Shown piece by piece: positions 9,422 to 19,786 of a stretch of 64,000 nucleotides of DNA (its first letter is position 1; each line of letters begins with the position of its first letter). The notes under the pieces are model-generated. The model was not told the origin of the DNA, did not search any database, and was given only the letters and a program-made list of their open reading frames with translations. Source of the stretch: Shewanella nanhaiensis. GTDB taxonomy: Bacteria; Pseudomonadota; Gammaproteobacteria; Enterobacterales; Shewanellaceae. Where the stretch lies: the NCBI RefSeq assembly GCF_019457885.1, contig NZ_JAHZST010000008.1:145368-209367 (forward strand), in the 5' to 3' direction. The translations under genes and the position numbers were made by a program.

Positions 9422-10903
9422 ATGGCTAACTATTTTAACTCTCTGAATTTGCGTCAACAACTGGAACAACTGGCTCAGTGCCGCTTTATGGATCGCAGTG
9501 AATTTAGTGAAGGTTGTGACTTCATTAAGGGTTGGAACATTGTCATCTTAGGTTGTGGTGCACAGGGCTTGAATCAAGGTCTTAATATGCGTGATTCGGG
9601 TCTGAACATCGCCTATGCACTGCGCGCTGAAGCGATTGAAGAGAAGCGTGCTTCATACCAAAAAGCGACAGGTAATGGTTTCCGTGTTGGTACGATTGAA
9701 GAGTTGATCCCTGAAGCCGACCTTGTACTTAACCTAACACCCGATAAGCAACACACAGATGCCGTAACTCGCGTGATGCCTCTGATGAAGCAAGGCTCGA
9801 CGCTTTCATACTCTCATGGTTTTAATATCGTAGAGGAGGGGATGCAGGTTCGTGAAGATATTACAGTGATCATGGTTGCACCTAAGTGTCCAGGTACTGA
9901 GGTTCGCGAAGAGTATAAGCGTGGATTTGGTGTACCAACCTTGATTGCCGTTCACCCAGAGAATGATCCTAAAGGGCAAGGTTTCGATATCGCTAAGGCC
10001 TACGCAAGCGCCACTGGTGGTGACCGTGCAGGTGTGCTTCACTCATCATTTATTGCCGAAGTGAAGTCAGACTTAATGGGTGAGCAAACCATTCTTTGTG
10101 GCATGCTACAAACCGGTGCCATCCTTGGTTATGAGAAGATGGTTGCCGACGGTGTAGAGCCTGGTTATGCGGCTAAATTGATTCAACAAGGTTGGGAGAC
10201 CACCACAGAAGCGCTAAAACATGGTGGTATTACCAACATGATGGATCGCCTCTCTAATCCAGCAAAAATTAAAGCGTTCGAGATGGCCGAAGAGCTTAAA
10301 GGTATTCTTGCTCCACTATTTGAAAAGCACATGGATGACATCATAGGTGGTGAGTTCTCTAAAACCATGATGGTTGATTGGGCAAATGATGATGCTAACT
10401 TGCTTAAGTGGCGCAAAGAGACGGGTGAAACAGCCTTTGAAAATGCGCCTCAAAGCGATGAGAGCATCGATGAGCAGACCTATTTTGATAAAGGTATCTT
10501 CCTTGTCGCTATGATTAAAGCCGGTGTTGAGCTTGCGTTCGATACTATGGTTTCGGCGGGTATTATCGAAGAGTCAGCTTACTATGAGTCACTACACGAA
10601 ACTCCGCTTATCGCGAACACGATTGCACGTAAGCGCCTTTATGAGATGAATGTTGTTATCTCTGACACGGCTGAATATGGCTGTTACCTGTTTAACCATG
10701 CTGCCGTGCCTATGCTGCGTGAGTATGTGCAAAACATGTCTCCTGAGCTCCTTGGACGCGGACTAAGTGATAGCAGCAATGGTGTCGATAATCAGCGTTT
10801 AATTGAGGTTAACGCTGCGATTCGTGGAACTGGCGTTGAGAAAATCGGTGCCGAGCTTCGCGGTTACATGACAGCGATGCAGCGTATCGTCGAAGAGAAG
10901 TAA
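9422..10903 (+). CDS. ilvC: Ketol-acid reductoisomerase (class II)
   Basis: IlvC, 493 residues, the long class II form with a duplicated C-terminal knotted domain. It converts acetolactate or acetohydroxybutyrate, with NADPH and Mg, into dihydroxy acids for valine, leucine and isoleucine. Visible motifs are the Rossmann fold [21 protein letters not shown] near residue 37, [21 protein letters not shown], and the Mg-binding [11 protein letters not shown] with later Glu residues. I start at [13 protein letters not shown], which is the conserved N-terminus and is preceded by GAAAGGTGG; a GTG four codons earlier is possible but less likely. It is regulated separately from the ilvGMEDA operon, by ilvY. 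Confidence 0.97.
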   Translation: MANYFNSLNLRQQLEQLAQCRFMDRSEFSEGCDFIKGWNIVILGCGAQGLNQGLNMRDSGLNIAYALRAEAIEEKRASYQKATGNGFRVGTIEELIPEADLVLNLTPDKQHTDAVTRVMPLMKQGSTLSYSHGFNIVEEGMQVREDITVIMVAPKCPGTEVREEYKRGFGVPTLIAVHPENDPKGQGFDIAKAYASATGGDRAGVLHSSFIAEVKSDLMGEQTILCGMLQTGAILGYEKMVADGVEPGYAAKLIQQGWETTTEALKHGGITNMMDRLSNPAKIKAFEMAEELKGILAPLFEKHMDDIIGGEFSKTMMVDWANDDANLLKWRKETGETAFENAPQSDESIDEQTYFDKGIFLVAMIKAGVELAFDTMVSAGIIEESAYYESLHETPLIANTIARKRLYEMNVVISDTAEYGCYLFNHAAVPMLREYVQNMSPELLGRGLSDSSNGVDNQRLIEVNAAIRGTGVEKIGAELRGYMTAMQRIVEEK

Positions 10904-10922
10904 TCTATTTCGAAAAGATACA

Positions 10923-10945
10923 GGCCCAATATTTAATTGGGCCTG
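10923..10945 (+). terminator. Terminator-like hairpin after ilvC
   Basis: Inverted repeat AGGCCCAAT / ATTGGGCCT about 20 bases after the ilvC stop. It is followed by an A-rich rather than T-rich run (GATAATAAAA), so it is either a weak terminator or a 3'-end stabilising stem. Confidence 0.55.
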
Positions 10946-11182
10946 ATAATAAAAATACACAAAGATAAATAAAGTTAGTCATTGAAGTAAAAGATAATTT
11001 TATAAAGAGGTCAGGGTATTACTTTTGGTTGAAAATGCTAAAAATTGTTATCCATCTGGGCATTTATTCACTCAGGGTAAAAAGGTTTTTGTTGTGTTTT
11101 TTATTGGCTTTGTGTTATTGATTAATAACTCTTCGTTAGAAGATATCGAATTTAAGCAAACTAATTAGGAAACTGCTCAACT

Positions 11183-11278
11183 ATGTTTAACCAAGCCGCC
11201 CTACTCATTATTGAGATTATTACCGTCGTGATTATTAAATCACAGCGGGGGCAAGGCATGGCATATCGACAAACCTAA
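11183..11278 (+). CDS. ilvL: ilv operon leader peptide
   Basis: A 31-residue reading frame too short for most gene finders: MFNQAALLIIEIITVVIIKS followed by QRGQGMAYRQT and a stop. Ten or so of residues 7-18 are Leu, Ile or Val, including two Leu, six Ile and two Val codons. That is the signature of a branched-chain attenuation leader. It lies 130 bases before ilvG and directly upstream of a strong hairpin with a T tract (11297-11331). Ribosome stalling at the Ile/Val/Leu codons during starvation would favour an antiterminator fold, as in enterobacterial ilvGMEDA. The ribosome-binding site is modest (TTAGGAAAC). Confidence 0.88.
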   Translation: MFNQAALLIIEIITVVIIKSQRGQGMAYRQT

Positions 11279-11296
11279 TTTAGGAAAAGATTGCAA

Positions 11297-11331
11297 CCAA
11301 CCCCCCGCTCCGAAAGGACCGGGGGGTTTTT
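11297..11331 (+). terminator. ilv attenuator terminator
   Basis: A GC-rich hairpin (arm 11301-11311 with CCCCCCG, returning arm 11316-11326 with CGGGGGG, GAAA loop) followed by TTTTT. It lies 20 bases past the ilvL stop and before ilvG, the position of the ilv attenuator. The run of G near the end of ilvL (CAGCGGGGGC, 11242-11251) is complementary to the C-rich arm and could form the competing antiterminator stem. Confidence 0.88.
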
Positions 11332-11409
11332 CGTTTAAGGCTTACAGAAAATAAAGCTTTACCCTACAAATATAGAACTTAGTGAGATGGGTTCAGAAAA
11401 TAGTGAGAG

Positions 11410-13104
11410 ATGCAGATGGAACAAGGGCAGAATAAACAGGGTCAAATGATGCGCGGCGCCGATGCCGTGATCAAAGTATTAACCGCTCATGGTGTGACAA
11501 ATATTTTTGGTTACCCAGGCGGGGCAATTATGCCGATCTATGATGCACTCTATGGTGCCCCCGTTGAACATCTGCTCAGTCGCCATGAGCAAGGCGCGGC
11601 TTTTGCTGCGCTGGGATACGCCAGAGCCAGCGGAAAAACCGGAGTTTGCTTTGCCACCTCAGGTCCTGGAGCCACCAATTTAGTTACCTCTCTCGCCGAT
11701 GCATTACTCGATTCCGTCCCCGTTGTTGCTATCACAGGCCAAGTCTCTACTGCGGTTATCGGCACAGACGCTTTTCAAGAGATCGATGTTTTAGGTATGT
11801 CACTGTCTTGTACTAAGCACAGCTTTATGGTCACCGAGATGGACGAGCTAGTGCCAACGCTTTACAAGGCGTTTGAGATAGCAGCTTCTGGTCGCCCTGG
11901 CCCTGTATTAGTTGATATCCCTAAAGATATCCAGATAGGTATGCTGGAATATAAGACACCGCTTCAAGATCGTGTTGAGGAGCCCGAACTCGATACCGTT
12001 AAGCTAGATGATGCAGCCACGCTGCTGACTCAGGCTAAAAAGCCGATGCTCTATGTCGGTGGTGGTGTCGGTATGGCAAGTGCCGTAGAACCATTGCGGA
12101 AATTCATAAAAGTCACTGGTGTCCCCTCCGTTGCAACATTAAAGGGATTAGGCTCCATTGCTCATGACACTCCTGGCTATCTGGGGATGTTGGGGATGCA
12201 CGGTTCAAAGGCGGCGAATATCGCTGTGCAGGAGTGCGATCTATTAATCGTGGTTGGTGCAAGGTTTGATGACCGAGTAACTGGGCGATTAGCTACCTTT
12301 GCAGAGCATGCCAAGGTGATCCATCTCGATATCGATGCCGCAGAGCTAGGAAAACTTAGATTACCTGAGGTAGCCATTGATGGCGATCTGCGTCAGATCC
12401 TGCCTGCTCTTGCCACTCCCCTCGATATAACGCCGTGGCAAGAGGAGATCGCCAGTTTAAAAGTGGAACATCAATGGAACTATGACAGGCCCGGTGAGCT
12501 TATCTTCGCCCCTGCCATGTTGAATCGTTTGGCTGATAAACTTCCCGATGACAGTGTTGTTTGTTGTGATGTGGGTCAGCACCAGATGTGGGTGGCGCAG
12601 CATATGTGGTTTCGTAAACCAGAAGATCACCTGTCGAGCGCCGGTTTAGGCACCATGGGTTTTGGTTTGCCAGCCGCTATTGGTGCTAAAGTTTCTCGCC
12701 CCGATGCTACTGTTGTCGCAGTGTCTGGCGATGGCTCCTTTATGATGAATGTACAGGAGCTGACCACCATCAAGCGTCGTAAGCTGGCGGTTAAAATCTT
12801 ACTTATCGACAATCAAAAGCTCGGCATGGTCAAACAGTGGCAGCAGCTATTTTTTGAGGAGAGATACAGCGAGACAGACCTTTCTGACAATCCAGACTTT
12901 GTCACTATGTCATCGGCGTTTGATATTCCGGGGCGAACCATCACCACAAGTGATGAGGTGGAAGCGGCACTGGAACATTTAGTCAATTGCGATGGACCCT
13001 ATCTGCTACATGTACGGATTGATGATGCGCATAACGTCTGGCCTCTCGTACCGCCAGGGGCGTGTAACAGAGATATGATGGAAGAGATGGACAAGTCGAC
13101 TTAA
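11410..13104 (+). CDS. ilvG: Acetolactate synthase II large subunit
   Basis: A 564-residue thiamine-diphosphate enzyme that condenses pyruvate with pyruvate or 2-oxobutyrate. Visible are the N-terminal [15 protein letters not shown], the catalytic Glu in [18 protein letters not shown], the FAD-domain [12 protein letters not shown] and the ThDP/Mg motif [12 protein letters not shown]. It is full length with no frameshift, unlike ilvG of E. coli K-12. The start is uncertain by two codons (11410 or 11416). First structural gene of the attenuated operon, with the ACT-type small subunit ilvM downstream. Confidence 0.95.
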   Translation: MQMEQGQNKQGQMMRGADAVIKVLTAHGVTNIFGYPGGAIMPIYDALYGAPVEHLLSRHEQGAAFAALGYARASGKTGVCFATSGPGATNLVTSLADALLDSVPVVAITGQVSTAVIGTDAFQEIDVLGMSLSCTKHSFMVTEMDELVPTLYKAFEIAASGRPGPVLVDIPKDIQIGMLEYKTPLQDRVEEPELDTVKLDDAATLLTQAKKPMLYVGGGVGMASAVEPLRKFIKVTGVPSVATLKGLGSIAHDTPGYLGMLGMHGSKAANIAVQECDLLIVVGARFDDRVTGRLATFAEHAKVIHLDIDAAELGKLRLPEVAIDGDLRQILPALATPLDITPWQEEIASLKVEHQWNYDRPGELIFAPAMLNRLADKLPDDSVVCCDVGQHQMWVAQHMWFRKPEDHLSSAGLGTMGFGLPAAIGAKVSRPDATVVAVSGDGSFMMNVQELTTIKRRKLAVKILLIDNQKLGMVKQWQQLFFEERYSETDLSDNPDFVTMSSAFDIPGRTITTSDEVEAALEHLVNCDGPYLLHVRIDDAHNVWPLVPPGACNRDMMEEMDKST

Positions 13105-13161
13105 TAAGATGTTAGGCCGAGATATGACCCTATTTAAGAGCTGCATGATGGAGATACTGAG

Positions 13162-13416
13162 ATGAAACATACCGTAAATTTAACCTTAGAACAGCGTCCA
13201 GAGGTGTTGGAGCGGGTGTTGAGAGTTGTCCGCCATCGTGGCTTTAAAGTCACCAAGATGAATATGAGTCTTGAGAGCGAAAAAGTGGCAGATTTAGATA
13301 TGACAGTTGAGAGTGAGCGTGCCATTGAGCTGCTTACCAAGCAGTTGGATAAGCTTGTCGATGTACTTAGCTGTAATGCAAGCGAACACCGAGTGCCTGA
13401 GAGGCTCGTTAGTTAG
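13162..13416 (+). CDS. ilvM: Acetolactate synthase II small subunit
   Basis: An 84-residue ACT-domain protein of the IlvM size class, opening MKHTVNLTLEQRPEVLERVLRV and ending around SEHRVPERLVS. The small subunit activates the IlvG catalytic subunit; IlvM-type subunits are short and usually confer little valine inhibition. It follows ilvG after 57 bases, with a ribosome-binding site (GGAGATACTGAG) before the ATG, and precedes ilvE. Assignment is by size, ACT-like pattern and position. Confidence 0.9.
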   Translation: MKHTVNLTLEQRPEVLERVLRVVRHRGFKVTKMNMSLESEKVADLDMTVESERAIELLTKQLDKLVDVLSCNASEHRVPERLVS

Positions 13417-13507
13417 CCGCCAAAAGTCAATAAGATCAAATTAACATAGAAATTAAATAAAGAGTGTCATCCCCCAGCAGTAACAGATAAGAGATTGAGG
13501 AAAAGAT

Positions 13508-14431
13508 ATGACCGCGAAGAGAGCTGAGTATATATGGTTTAATGGTGAGATCATGCCTTGGGGAGATGCCAAGGTGCATGTGATGTCCCACGGTTTACAC
13601 TATGGTTCCTCTGTTTTCGAAGGGATCCGTGTCTACGATACTCATCTTGGCCCTGCAGGTTTTCGTCTTACCCCTCACGTTGAGCGCTTATATGACTCAG
13701 CTAAAATCTATCGCATGCCTATCCCCTACAGCTTCGATGAACTGATGCAGTCATGCACAGACATAGTAAAGAAGAACGATTTAAAAAGTGCTTATATCCG
13801 TCCGTTGGCGTTTTATGGTGATGTGGGAATGGGGATCACACCGCCGAAAGATGCGGTATGCGATGTGATGGTGGCGGCTTTCCCATGGGGAGCCTACCTA
13901 GGGGAAGACAGCATGGAAGCCGGTGTCGATGTCGCCGTCACTTCGTGGAACCGTTTAGCGCCCAATACCATTCCAACTGGCGCCAAAGCGGGTGGTAACT
14001 ACCTCTCCTCAATTCAGATCTCCACCGAAGCTAAGCGTAATGGTTTCGATGAGGGGATAGCACTCGATGTAAATGGCCTCGTTAGTGAAGGTGCTGGTGC
14101 CAACTTATTTGTTGTAAAGAAAGGGAAAATTTACACACCGCCTGCCACAGCTGCTATTTTAATGGGCCTGACTCGCGACTCAATCATGGTGCTTGCCCGT
14201 GACTTAGGTTATGAAGTGGTGGAAGAGGCGATGTCGCGGGAGTTTCTCTATCTTGCCGATGAGATATTTATGACCGGCACCGCCGCTGAAATCGTCCCTG
14301 TACGCAGTGTCGACCGCATCGAAGTCGGTGAAGGTAAGCGAGGCGCCATTACCAAGCAGATCCAGCAGAGCTTCTTTGGCCTATTTGATGGCACCACCGA
14401 AGATAAATGGGGCTGGTTGGAAGTGCTTTAA
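13508..14431 (+). CDS. ilvE: Branched-chain amino acid aminotransferase
   Basis: A 307-residue fold-type IV PLP enzyme. It performs the last transamination in Ile, Val and Leu synthesis using glutamate. Motifs are HGLHYGSSVFEGIRVYDT, the PLP lysine in PTGAKAGGNYLSSIQ, and the cofactor-phosphate region GANLFVVKKGKI with LTRDSIMVLA. Third structural gene of the ilv operon with a GAGGAAAAG ribosome-binding site. The following gap to ilvD is unusually long (444 bases) and full of small repeats. Confidence 0.96.
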   Translation: MTAKRAEYIWFNGEIMPWGDAKVHVMSHGLHYGSSVFEGIRVYDTHLGPAGFRLTPHVERLYDSAKIYRMPIPYSFDELMQSCTDIVKKNDLKSAYIRPLAFYGDVGMGITPPKDAVCDVMVAAFPWGAYLGEDSMEAGVDVAVTSWNRLAPNTIPTGAKAGGNYLSSIQISTEAKRNGFDEGIALDVNGLVSEGAGANLFVVKKGKIYTPPATAAILMGLTRDSIMVLARDLGYEVVEEAMSREFLYLADEIFMTGTAAEIVPVRSVDRIEVGEGKRGAITKQIQQSFFGLFDGTTEDKWGWLEVL

Positions 14432-14664
14432 AAGAAGGTCCTAGAAGCTAGGAATTGAGTAAAGACGAACACTTTGCTGACGGCTAGCGGAACGTTCGCA
14501 AGCTCACTGACGGAAAGATCGGAGAAGCAGGCCCGAGGTTCTAGGAAAAGCTAAGAAAGGTCCTAGGAAAGCGAAAGCTGAGACAAAGATTTCGTTAAGT
14601 GTTAGTGAAACACCCGCATCCCTAGACGTAAATATGAAAAATTGTTGATTAAAATTATTGTTTG

Positions 14665-14732
14665 GTAGGTCGGGCTTTAGCCCGTCAATCAAGGGTCTGT
14701 TATAAGGCTTGTCGGCATAAATACCGACCTAC
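14665..14732. repeat. REP-like palindromic element
   Basis: A 68-bp element whose ends are inverted copies: GTAGGTCGG at 14665-14673 and CCGACCTAC at 14724-14732. Inside are two short hairpins, CGGGCTTTAGCCCG (14671-14684) and GTCGG..CCGAC (14711-14728). The GTAGGTCGGGCTTTAGCCCG head is typical of REP elements mobilised by REP-associated tyrosine transposases; no such transposase is in this window. Confidence 0.75.
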
Positions 14733-14827
14733 ATACGCCAGAAAAATTAAGACGAAACATAGAAGCTGAGATCGATATCTTAGTACATAGAATTAAAATT
14801 GAAGGTCACAGCTAGGTAGTTTGATGC

Positions 14828-14855
14828 TAGAACCTAGAACCTAGAACCTAGAACC
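14828..14855. repeat. Four tandem 7-bp repeats
   Basis: Exactly four copies of TAGAACC in tandem, ending 20 bases before the ilvD start codon, just upstream of its ribosome-binding site AAAGGAAAA. The copy number could vary by slippage and change the spacing upstream of ilvD. Confidence 0.85.
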
Positions 14856-14875
14856 TGATTAAAAGGAAAATCGCA

Positions 14876-16726
14876 ATGCCAAAACTACGTTCAGCTACCA
14901 GTACTCAAGGTCGTAACATGGCTGGAGCCCGCGCTTTATGGCGTGCAACTGGGGTTAAAGACAGTGATTTCGGTAAGCCGATTATTGCGATTTCAAACTC
15001 TTTCACTCAATTTGTGCCGGGCCATGTTCACCTAAAAGATATGGGCTCATTGGTGGCTGGTGCTATCGAAGAGGCGGGCGGTATTGCAAAAGAGTTCAAC
15101 ACGATTGCCGTCGATGATGGTATTGCCATGGGCCACGGCGGCATGCTCTATAGTTTGCCCTCTCGTGAGCTGATCGCCGACAGTGTTGAGTATATGGTCA
15201 ATGCTCACTGCGCCGATGCGTTAGTGTGTATCTCTAACTGCGACAAAATAACCCCTGGCATGATGATGGCCGCGCTGCGCCTCAATATTCCAGTTATTTT
15301 TGTCTCTGGTGGCCCGATGGAAGCGGGTAAAACCAAGCTATCAGGGGATATCATCAAGCTAGATTTAGTTGATGCCATGGTGGCTGGGGCTGATGAACGC
15401 GTATCCGATGAGGATAGCGAGAAGATCGAGCGCAGTGCTTGCCCTACCTGTGGTTCATGTTCTGGCATGTTTACCGCCAACTCAATGAACTGTTTAACAG
15501 AAGCCTTAGGTCTGTCACTGCCGGGCAATGGCTCAATGCTTGCGACCCACGCCGATCGCCGTGAACTATTTTTAGAAGCGGGTCGCCGCATTATGGATCT
15601 GGCAACCCGTTACTATCAGCATGACGATGAGTCGGCGCTGCCTCGCAATATCGCTAACTTTAATGCCTTTGAAAATGCCATGACCTTAGATATCGCCATG
15701 GGTGGGTCAAGCAACACGGTACTGCACCTACTTGCTGGTGCTCAAGAAGCTAAAGTCGATTTCACTATGGATGATATTGACAGACTCTCTCGCAAGGTGC
15801 CTCATCTATGTAAAGTGGCGCCGTCGACGCCTAAGTATCATATGGAAGATGTCCACCGTGCTGGTGGTGTGATGGGGATTTTAGGTGAGTTAGACAGAGC
15901 AGGGTTAATTCACAACGATGCTTACCACGTTGCGGGCAATAGCCTCAAAGAGGTGTTAGCTAAGTGGGATATCGCCCAGAGCCAAGATGAAGCCGTGCGT
16001 AAGTTCTTCTCCGCAGGCCCTGCCGGTATTCCTACCACCAAAGCCTTTAGCCAAGATTGCCGCTGGGACAGCGTCGATGATGACCGTGAAGCTGGCTGTA
16101 TTCGTAAGCGTGGGTTCGCTTTTAGCCAAGAGGGTGGCCTTGCGGTGCTTTCCGGCAATATCGCTCTCGATGGTTGTATCGTTAAGACCGCAGGTGTCGA
16201 GGAGGATAACCACACCTTTATCGGCTCGGCGCGAGTGTATGAGAGCCAAGATGATGCTGTTGCTGGGATCCTTGGCGGTGAAGTCGTCGCTGGCGATGTA
16301 GTGGTTATTCGCTACGAAGGGCCAAAAGGCGGTCCAGGTATGCAGGAGATGTTGTACCCCACCAGCTACCTTAAGTCTCGCGGTTTAGGTAAAGCTTGCG
16401 CGCTTATCACTGATGGTCGTTTCTCCGGTGGTACCTCAGGCCTCTCTATCGGCCATGTGTCGCCAGAAGCGGCAGCAGGTGGCACTATCGGGTTAGTTGA
16501 GACAGGCGATAGAATTGAGATAGATATTCCAGCTCGTTCAATCAAGTTAGCCATTAGTGATGTTGAGCTGGCTGCGCGCCGCACTGCCATGGAGTCTCGT
16601 GGTAAGCAAGCATGGAAGCCAGTTGATCGTGTTAGAGAGGTCTCATTGGCTCTTAAAGCCTATGCGCTACTGGCAACCAGTGCCGACAAAGGCGCGGTGC
16701 GAGATGTCAGTAAGCTGGAGGATTGA
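14876..16726 (+). CDS. ilvD: Dihydroxy-acid dehydratase
   Basis: A 616-residue iron-sulfur dehydratase of the IlvD/Edd family that converts 2,3-dihydroxy acids to 2-keto acids for Val, Leu and Ile. Cluster cysteines are in [13 protein letters not shown] near residue 122 and [19 protein letters not shown] near residue 194. The C-terminal [20 protein letters not shown] is a family signature. Length is standard. It ends one base before the ilvA start codon, so the two are probably translationally coupled. Confidence 0.97.
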   Translation: MPKLRSATSTQGRNMAGARALWRATGVKDSDFGKPIIAISNSFTQFVPGHVHLKDMGSLVAGAIEEAGGIAKEFNTIAVDDGIAMGHGGMLYSLPSRELIADSVEYMVNAHCADALVCISNCDKITPGMMMAALRLNIPVIFVSGGPMEAGKTKLSGDIIKLDLVDAMVAGADERVSDEDSEKIERSACPTCGSCSGMFTANSMNCLTEALGLSLPGNGSMLATHADRRELFLEAGRRIMDLATRYYQHDDESALPRNIANFNAFENAMTLDIAMGGSSNTVLHLLAGAQEAKVDFTMDDIDRLSRKVPHLCKVAPSTPKYHMEDVHRAGGVMGILGELDRAGLIHNDAYHVAGNSLKEVLAKWDIAQSQDEAVRKFFSAGPAGIPTTKAFSQDCRWDSVDDDREAGCIRKRGFAFSQEGGLAVLSGNIALDGCIVKTAGVEEDNHTFIGSARVYESQDDAVAGILGGEVVAGDVVVIRYEGPKGGPGMQEMLYPTSYLKSRGLGKACALITDGRFSGGTSGLSIGHVSPEAAAGGTIGLVETGDRIEIDIPARSIKLAISDVELAARRTAMESRGKQAWKPVDRVREVSLALKAYALLATSADKGAVRDVSKLED

Positions 16727-16727
16727 T

Positions 16728-18278
16728 ATGTTGGCATTAGCCTCAAAATCTAAGCTGGATTTAGCTCATTACTATCTGCAGAAGACCTTGCTCTCCTCTG
16801 TGTATGACGTTGCTAAAGTGACCCCGCTGTCGAGCCTGAATAAACTCTCGGCGCGTCTAGGTTGTCAGGTATTTCTTAAGCGTGAAGATATGCAACCTGT
16901 GCATTCATTCAAGCTGCGCGGCGCCTACAACAAGATGTCAGAGCTGACAGCACAGGAGTGCGAGTGCGGTGTGGTCTGCGCTTCGGCAGGGAACCATGCT
17001 CAAGGGGTCGCTATGTCAGCTGCCGCTCGTGGCATTAGTGCTGTGATTGTGATGCCGGAAACGACGCCAGATATCAAGGTCGATGCCGTGCGCCGCCTCG
17101 GTGGTGAAGTGGTACTGCATGGGCAAGCGTTTGATCAAGCGAACGCCTATGCACAGAATTTGGCTAAAACTGAGGGGCGCGTGTATGTGGCGCCCTTTGA
17201 TGATGAGGCTGTCATTGCAGGGCAAGGCACCGTTGCGCAAGAGATGCTGCAACAGCAGCGCGACCTTGAGGTGGTGTTTGTTCCTGTGGGCGGCGGTGGC
17301 TTGATTGCGGGTATTGCAGCCTATTACAAAGCCGTGATGCCACAGGTGAAGATTATCGGTGTTGAGCCGGAAGATTCAGCCTGCTTAAAAGCCGCCCTTG
17401 AGGCCGACGAGCGAGTGGTACTGCCACAAGTGGGTCTGTTTGCTGACGGTGTGGCGGTGAAGCAGATTGGCGCAGAGCCCTTTAGGTTAGCCCGTGAGTA
17501 TGTCGACAGTGTCGTGACAGTCACCTCAGATGAGATCTGTGCATCGGTGAAAGATATTTTTGAGGATACTCGCGCTATTGCTGAACCAGCGGGTGCTCTG
17601 GCGTTAGCTGGCCTGAAAAAATATATGGGCAGTGAAGGCAAAGGTGAGAAGGTGGCGGCGATTTTAAGTGGCGCCAATGTTAACTTCCATAGCCTACGTT
17701 ATGTATCTGAGCGCTGCGAATTGGGCGAGAAGAAGGAGGCGATTCTAGCGGTTAAAGTTCCTGAGCGTCCCGGTATCTTTCTGCGTTTTTGTGAGTTACT
17801 CGAAAAGCGGGTCATGACAGAGTTTAACTACCGTTTTAGTAGCCGAGACAAAGCGGTGGTTTTTGCCGGGATCCGTCTCTCCCAAGGGCAAGAGGAGCTC
17901 GATGAGATCGTCGCTCGACTTGAGAGCGATGGCTTTGAGGTGCAAGACCTCTCCCATGATGAAACAGCCAAACTGCATGTGCGCTACATGGTGGGTGGAC
18001 ATCCACCAGAAGCGTTAGAGGAGCGTCTGTTTAGCTTCGAGTTTCCTGAGCATCCCGGCGCCCTGTTTAAGTTTTTGACTACCCTGCAGAGCAAGTGGAA
18101 TATTAGTTTGTTCCACTATCGAAATCATGGCGCAGCCTATGGTCGAGTGCTCGCGGGCTTTGAAGTACCAGAGTCTGACAGTTTAGGGTTTCAACAGTTT
18201 CTAACTGAGCTTGGGTTTGTTTATCAGGAGGAGACCCAGAGTCCCGCCTATAAACTCTTCCTCGATAACAGGGATTAG
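16728..18278 (+). CDS. ilvA: Biosynthetic threonine deaminase
   Basis: A 516-residue PLP enzyme that converts threonine to 2-oxobutyrate and ammonia, the entry step to isoleucine. The PLP lysine is in HSFKLRGAYNKM, the phosphate-binding glycine loop is VGGGGLIAG, and two ACT-like regulatory regions occupy roughly residues 330-510. These give isoleucine inhibition in the family. The start MLALASKSKLDLAHYY was chosen because it follows the ilvD stop by one base with a GGAGGA ribosome-binding site. A longer open frame from 16557 lies inside ilvD and is not likely coding. Last gene of the operon, followed by a terminator. Confidence 0.96.
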   Translation: MLALASKSKLDLAHYYLQKTLLSSVYDVAKVTPLSSLNKLSARLGCQVFLKREDMQPVHSFKLRGAYNKMSELTAQECECGVVCASAGNHAQGVAMSAAARGISAVIVMPETTPDIKVDAVRRLGGEVVLHGQAFDQANAYAQNLAKTEGRVYVAPFDDEAVIAGQGTVAQEMLQQQRDLEVVFVPVGGGGLIAGIAAYYKAVMPQVKIIGVEPEDSACLKAALEADERVVLPQVGLFADGVAVKQIGAEPFRLAREYVDSVVTVTSDEICASVKDIFEDTRAIAEPAGALALAGLKKYMGSEGKGEKVAAILSGANVNFHSLRYVSERCELGEKKEAILAVKVPERPGIFLRFCELLEKRVMTEFNYRFSSRDKAVVFAGIRLSQGQEELDEIVARLESDGFEVQDLSHDETAKLHVRYMVGGHPPEALEERLFSFEFPEHPGALFKFLTTLQSKWNISLFHYRNHGAAYGRVLAGFEVPESDSLGFQQFLTELGFVYQEETQSPAYKLFLDNRD

Positions 18279-18294
18279 AAAAGTTAGTAGTAAG

Positions 18295-18316
18295 GGACGC
18301 AATCGCGTCCTTTTTT
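18295..18316 (+). terminator. ilv operon terminator
   Basis: GGACGC / GCGTCC hairpin with an AATC loop followed by TTTTTT, 16 bases after the ilvA stop. A textbook intrinsic terminator for the ilvGMEDA transcript. Confidence 0.9.
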
Positions 18317-18561
18317 ATGTTATCTTAAATTTCAAACGCTAGTTTGAAAGATCCACTGTCGAAGGCTTAGTTAGTCTTAAGTCCAGTTGTGGTCAATATT
18401 GAGAATTAATAAGATGTCTAAAGGCACTGCGATAAAAACCATAATGAGTCGCTAGCAGTAGCAATTTAATACGTAGGGAATGGTATCGAGTCTTTAGTCT
18501 CGTTTACTTATCAAATAGTTAACCCTTTTTCTGTAAGAGAAGGCTTTATTGAGGAAGTAAG

Positions 18562-19704
18562 ATGTTAGTAGCACCGAAAATCGACGCATTTAATCCCCCA
18601 CGTAGAACCTTGATGGGCCCTGGTCCTTCAGATGTGTACCCAGAGGTGCTTGCTGCTCAAGCGCGGCCTACCATAGGTCATCTGGATCCACTGTTTGTGG
18701 CCATGATGGATGAGCTTAAATCCCTAATTCAATATGCCTTTCAGACTAAAAATGAGATGACCTTAGCCGTCTCTGCCCCAGGCTCTGCGGGTATGGAAAC
18801 TTGCTTTGTTAACTTAGTTGAAGCGGGCGAAAAAGTGATTGTCTGCCGTAATGGTGTATTTGGCGAGCGTATGCGTCAGAACGTTGAACGCGTTGGTGCG
18901 ACAGCTGTGATGGTCGATAATGAGTGGGGCGAGCCAGTATCGGTTAGCGATGTTGAGGCTGCACTCAAGGCTAACCCAGATGCTAGGTTCCTCGCCTTTG
19001 TCCATGCAGAGACCTCAACGGGAGCGCTTTCAGATGCAAAACGTTTATGTGCGCTTGCCAAACAGCATGATTGCCTGTCGATTGTTGATGCTGTGACCTC
19101 AGTCGGTGGCGTCGAGTTGCGCGTCGATGAGTGGGGAATAGATGCCATCTACGCGGGTAGTCAGAAGTGTCTATCTTGTGTGCCTGGCTTATCGCCTGTG
19201 TCGTTTTCACCTGCGGCGGTAGAGAAGATTAAAGCGCGTAAAACTCCAGTTCAGAGCTGGTTTCTAGACCAAACCTTAGTGATGGGGTATTGGAGTGGCA
19301 ATGCGGCTGCTGGTGGTAAGCGTAGCTACCATCATACGGCTCCCGTTAACGCACTTTATGCACTTCACGAATCTTTGCGTCTGCTGGCCAATGAAGGGTT
19401 AGAATCGGCATGGCAACGTCACGCCGATATGCATCAAGTACTGCGCCAAGGTCTAGAGGGGCTAGGGCTCAAGTTTGTGGTTGATGAGGCTTCACGCCTG
19501 CCACAGCTTAATGCGGTATATATTCCTGAAGGCGTCGATGACGCCGCAGTACGTAACCAACTGCTGCAAAACTATAACCTTGAGATAGGTGCAGGTCTTG
19601 GTGCCCTAGCAGGCAAAGCATGGCGTATCGGTCTAATGGGCTTCGGTGCTCGCCGCGAAAACGTGGCTCTGTGTCTTAAAGCACTGGAAGATGTGTTGAA
19701 CTAA
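18562..19704 (+). CDS. Class V aminotransferase (alanine-glyoxylate / serine-pyruvate type)
   Basis: A 380-residue fold-type I PLP enzyme of the AGXT family. It starts with the characteristic [19 protein letters not shown] and carries the PLP lysine in [20 protein letters not shown] near residue 200. Members transfer amino groups between serine or alanine and glyoxylate or pyruvate; the exact substrate cannot be read from sequence. It stands alone between two terminators, with a GAGGAAGTAAG ribosome-binding site. Its position after the ilv operon may be coincidental, although alanine and valine transamination are metabolically linked. Confidence 0.9.
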   Translation: MLVAPKIDAFNPPRRTLMGPGPSDVYPEVLAAQARPTIGHLDPLFVAMMDELKSLIQYAFQTKNEMTLAVSAPGSAGMETCFVNLVEAGEKVIVCRNGVFGERMRQNVERVGATAVMVDNEWGEPVSVSDVEAALKANPDARFLAFVHAETSTGALSDAKRLCALAKQHDCLSIVDAVTSVGGVELRVDEWGIDAIYAGSQKCLSCVPGLSPVSFSPAAVEKIKARKTPVQSWFLDQTLVMGYWSGNAAAGGKRSYHHTAPVNALYALHESLRLLANEGLESAWQRHADMHQVLRQGLEGLGLKFVVDEASRLPQLNAVYIPEGVDDAAVRNQLLQNYNLEIGAGLGALAGKAWRIGLMGFGARRENVALCLKALEDVLN

Positions 19705-19719
19705 TTTTATTGATAAATG

Positions 19720-19756
19720 AAAGCCCCATTGGTGCAGTCCAATGGGGCTTTTTTTA
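19720..19756 (+). terminator. Intrinsic terminator after the aminotransferase
   Basis: AAGCCCCATTGG / CCAATGGGGCTT hairpin followed by a run of T, 16 bases past the stop. Strong rho-independent terminator, possibly serving the convergent 19787 gene too because the stem is flanked by A and T on both sides. Confidence 0.9.
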
Positions 19757-19786
19757 TACTTAATTAATACCAATCAGTAATTAGGC

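Larger units (their letters stand above)
14432..14875. other. Long ilvE-ilvD spacer with small repeats
   Basis: A 444-base interruption of an otherwise compact operon. It contains scattered CTAG-centred words (14450, 14537, 14563), the REP-like element at 14665-14732 and the heptamer array at 14828-14855. No gene or convincing terminator with a T tract is visible, so readthrough from ilvE to ilvD is plausible. Confidence 0.6.
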
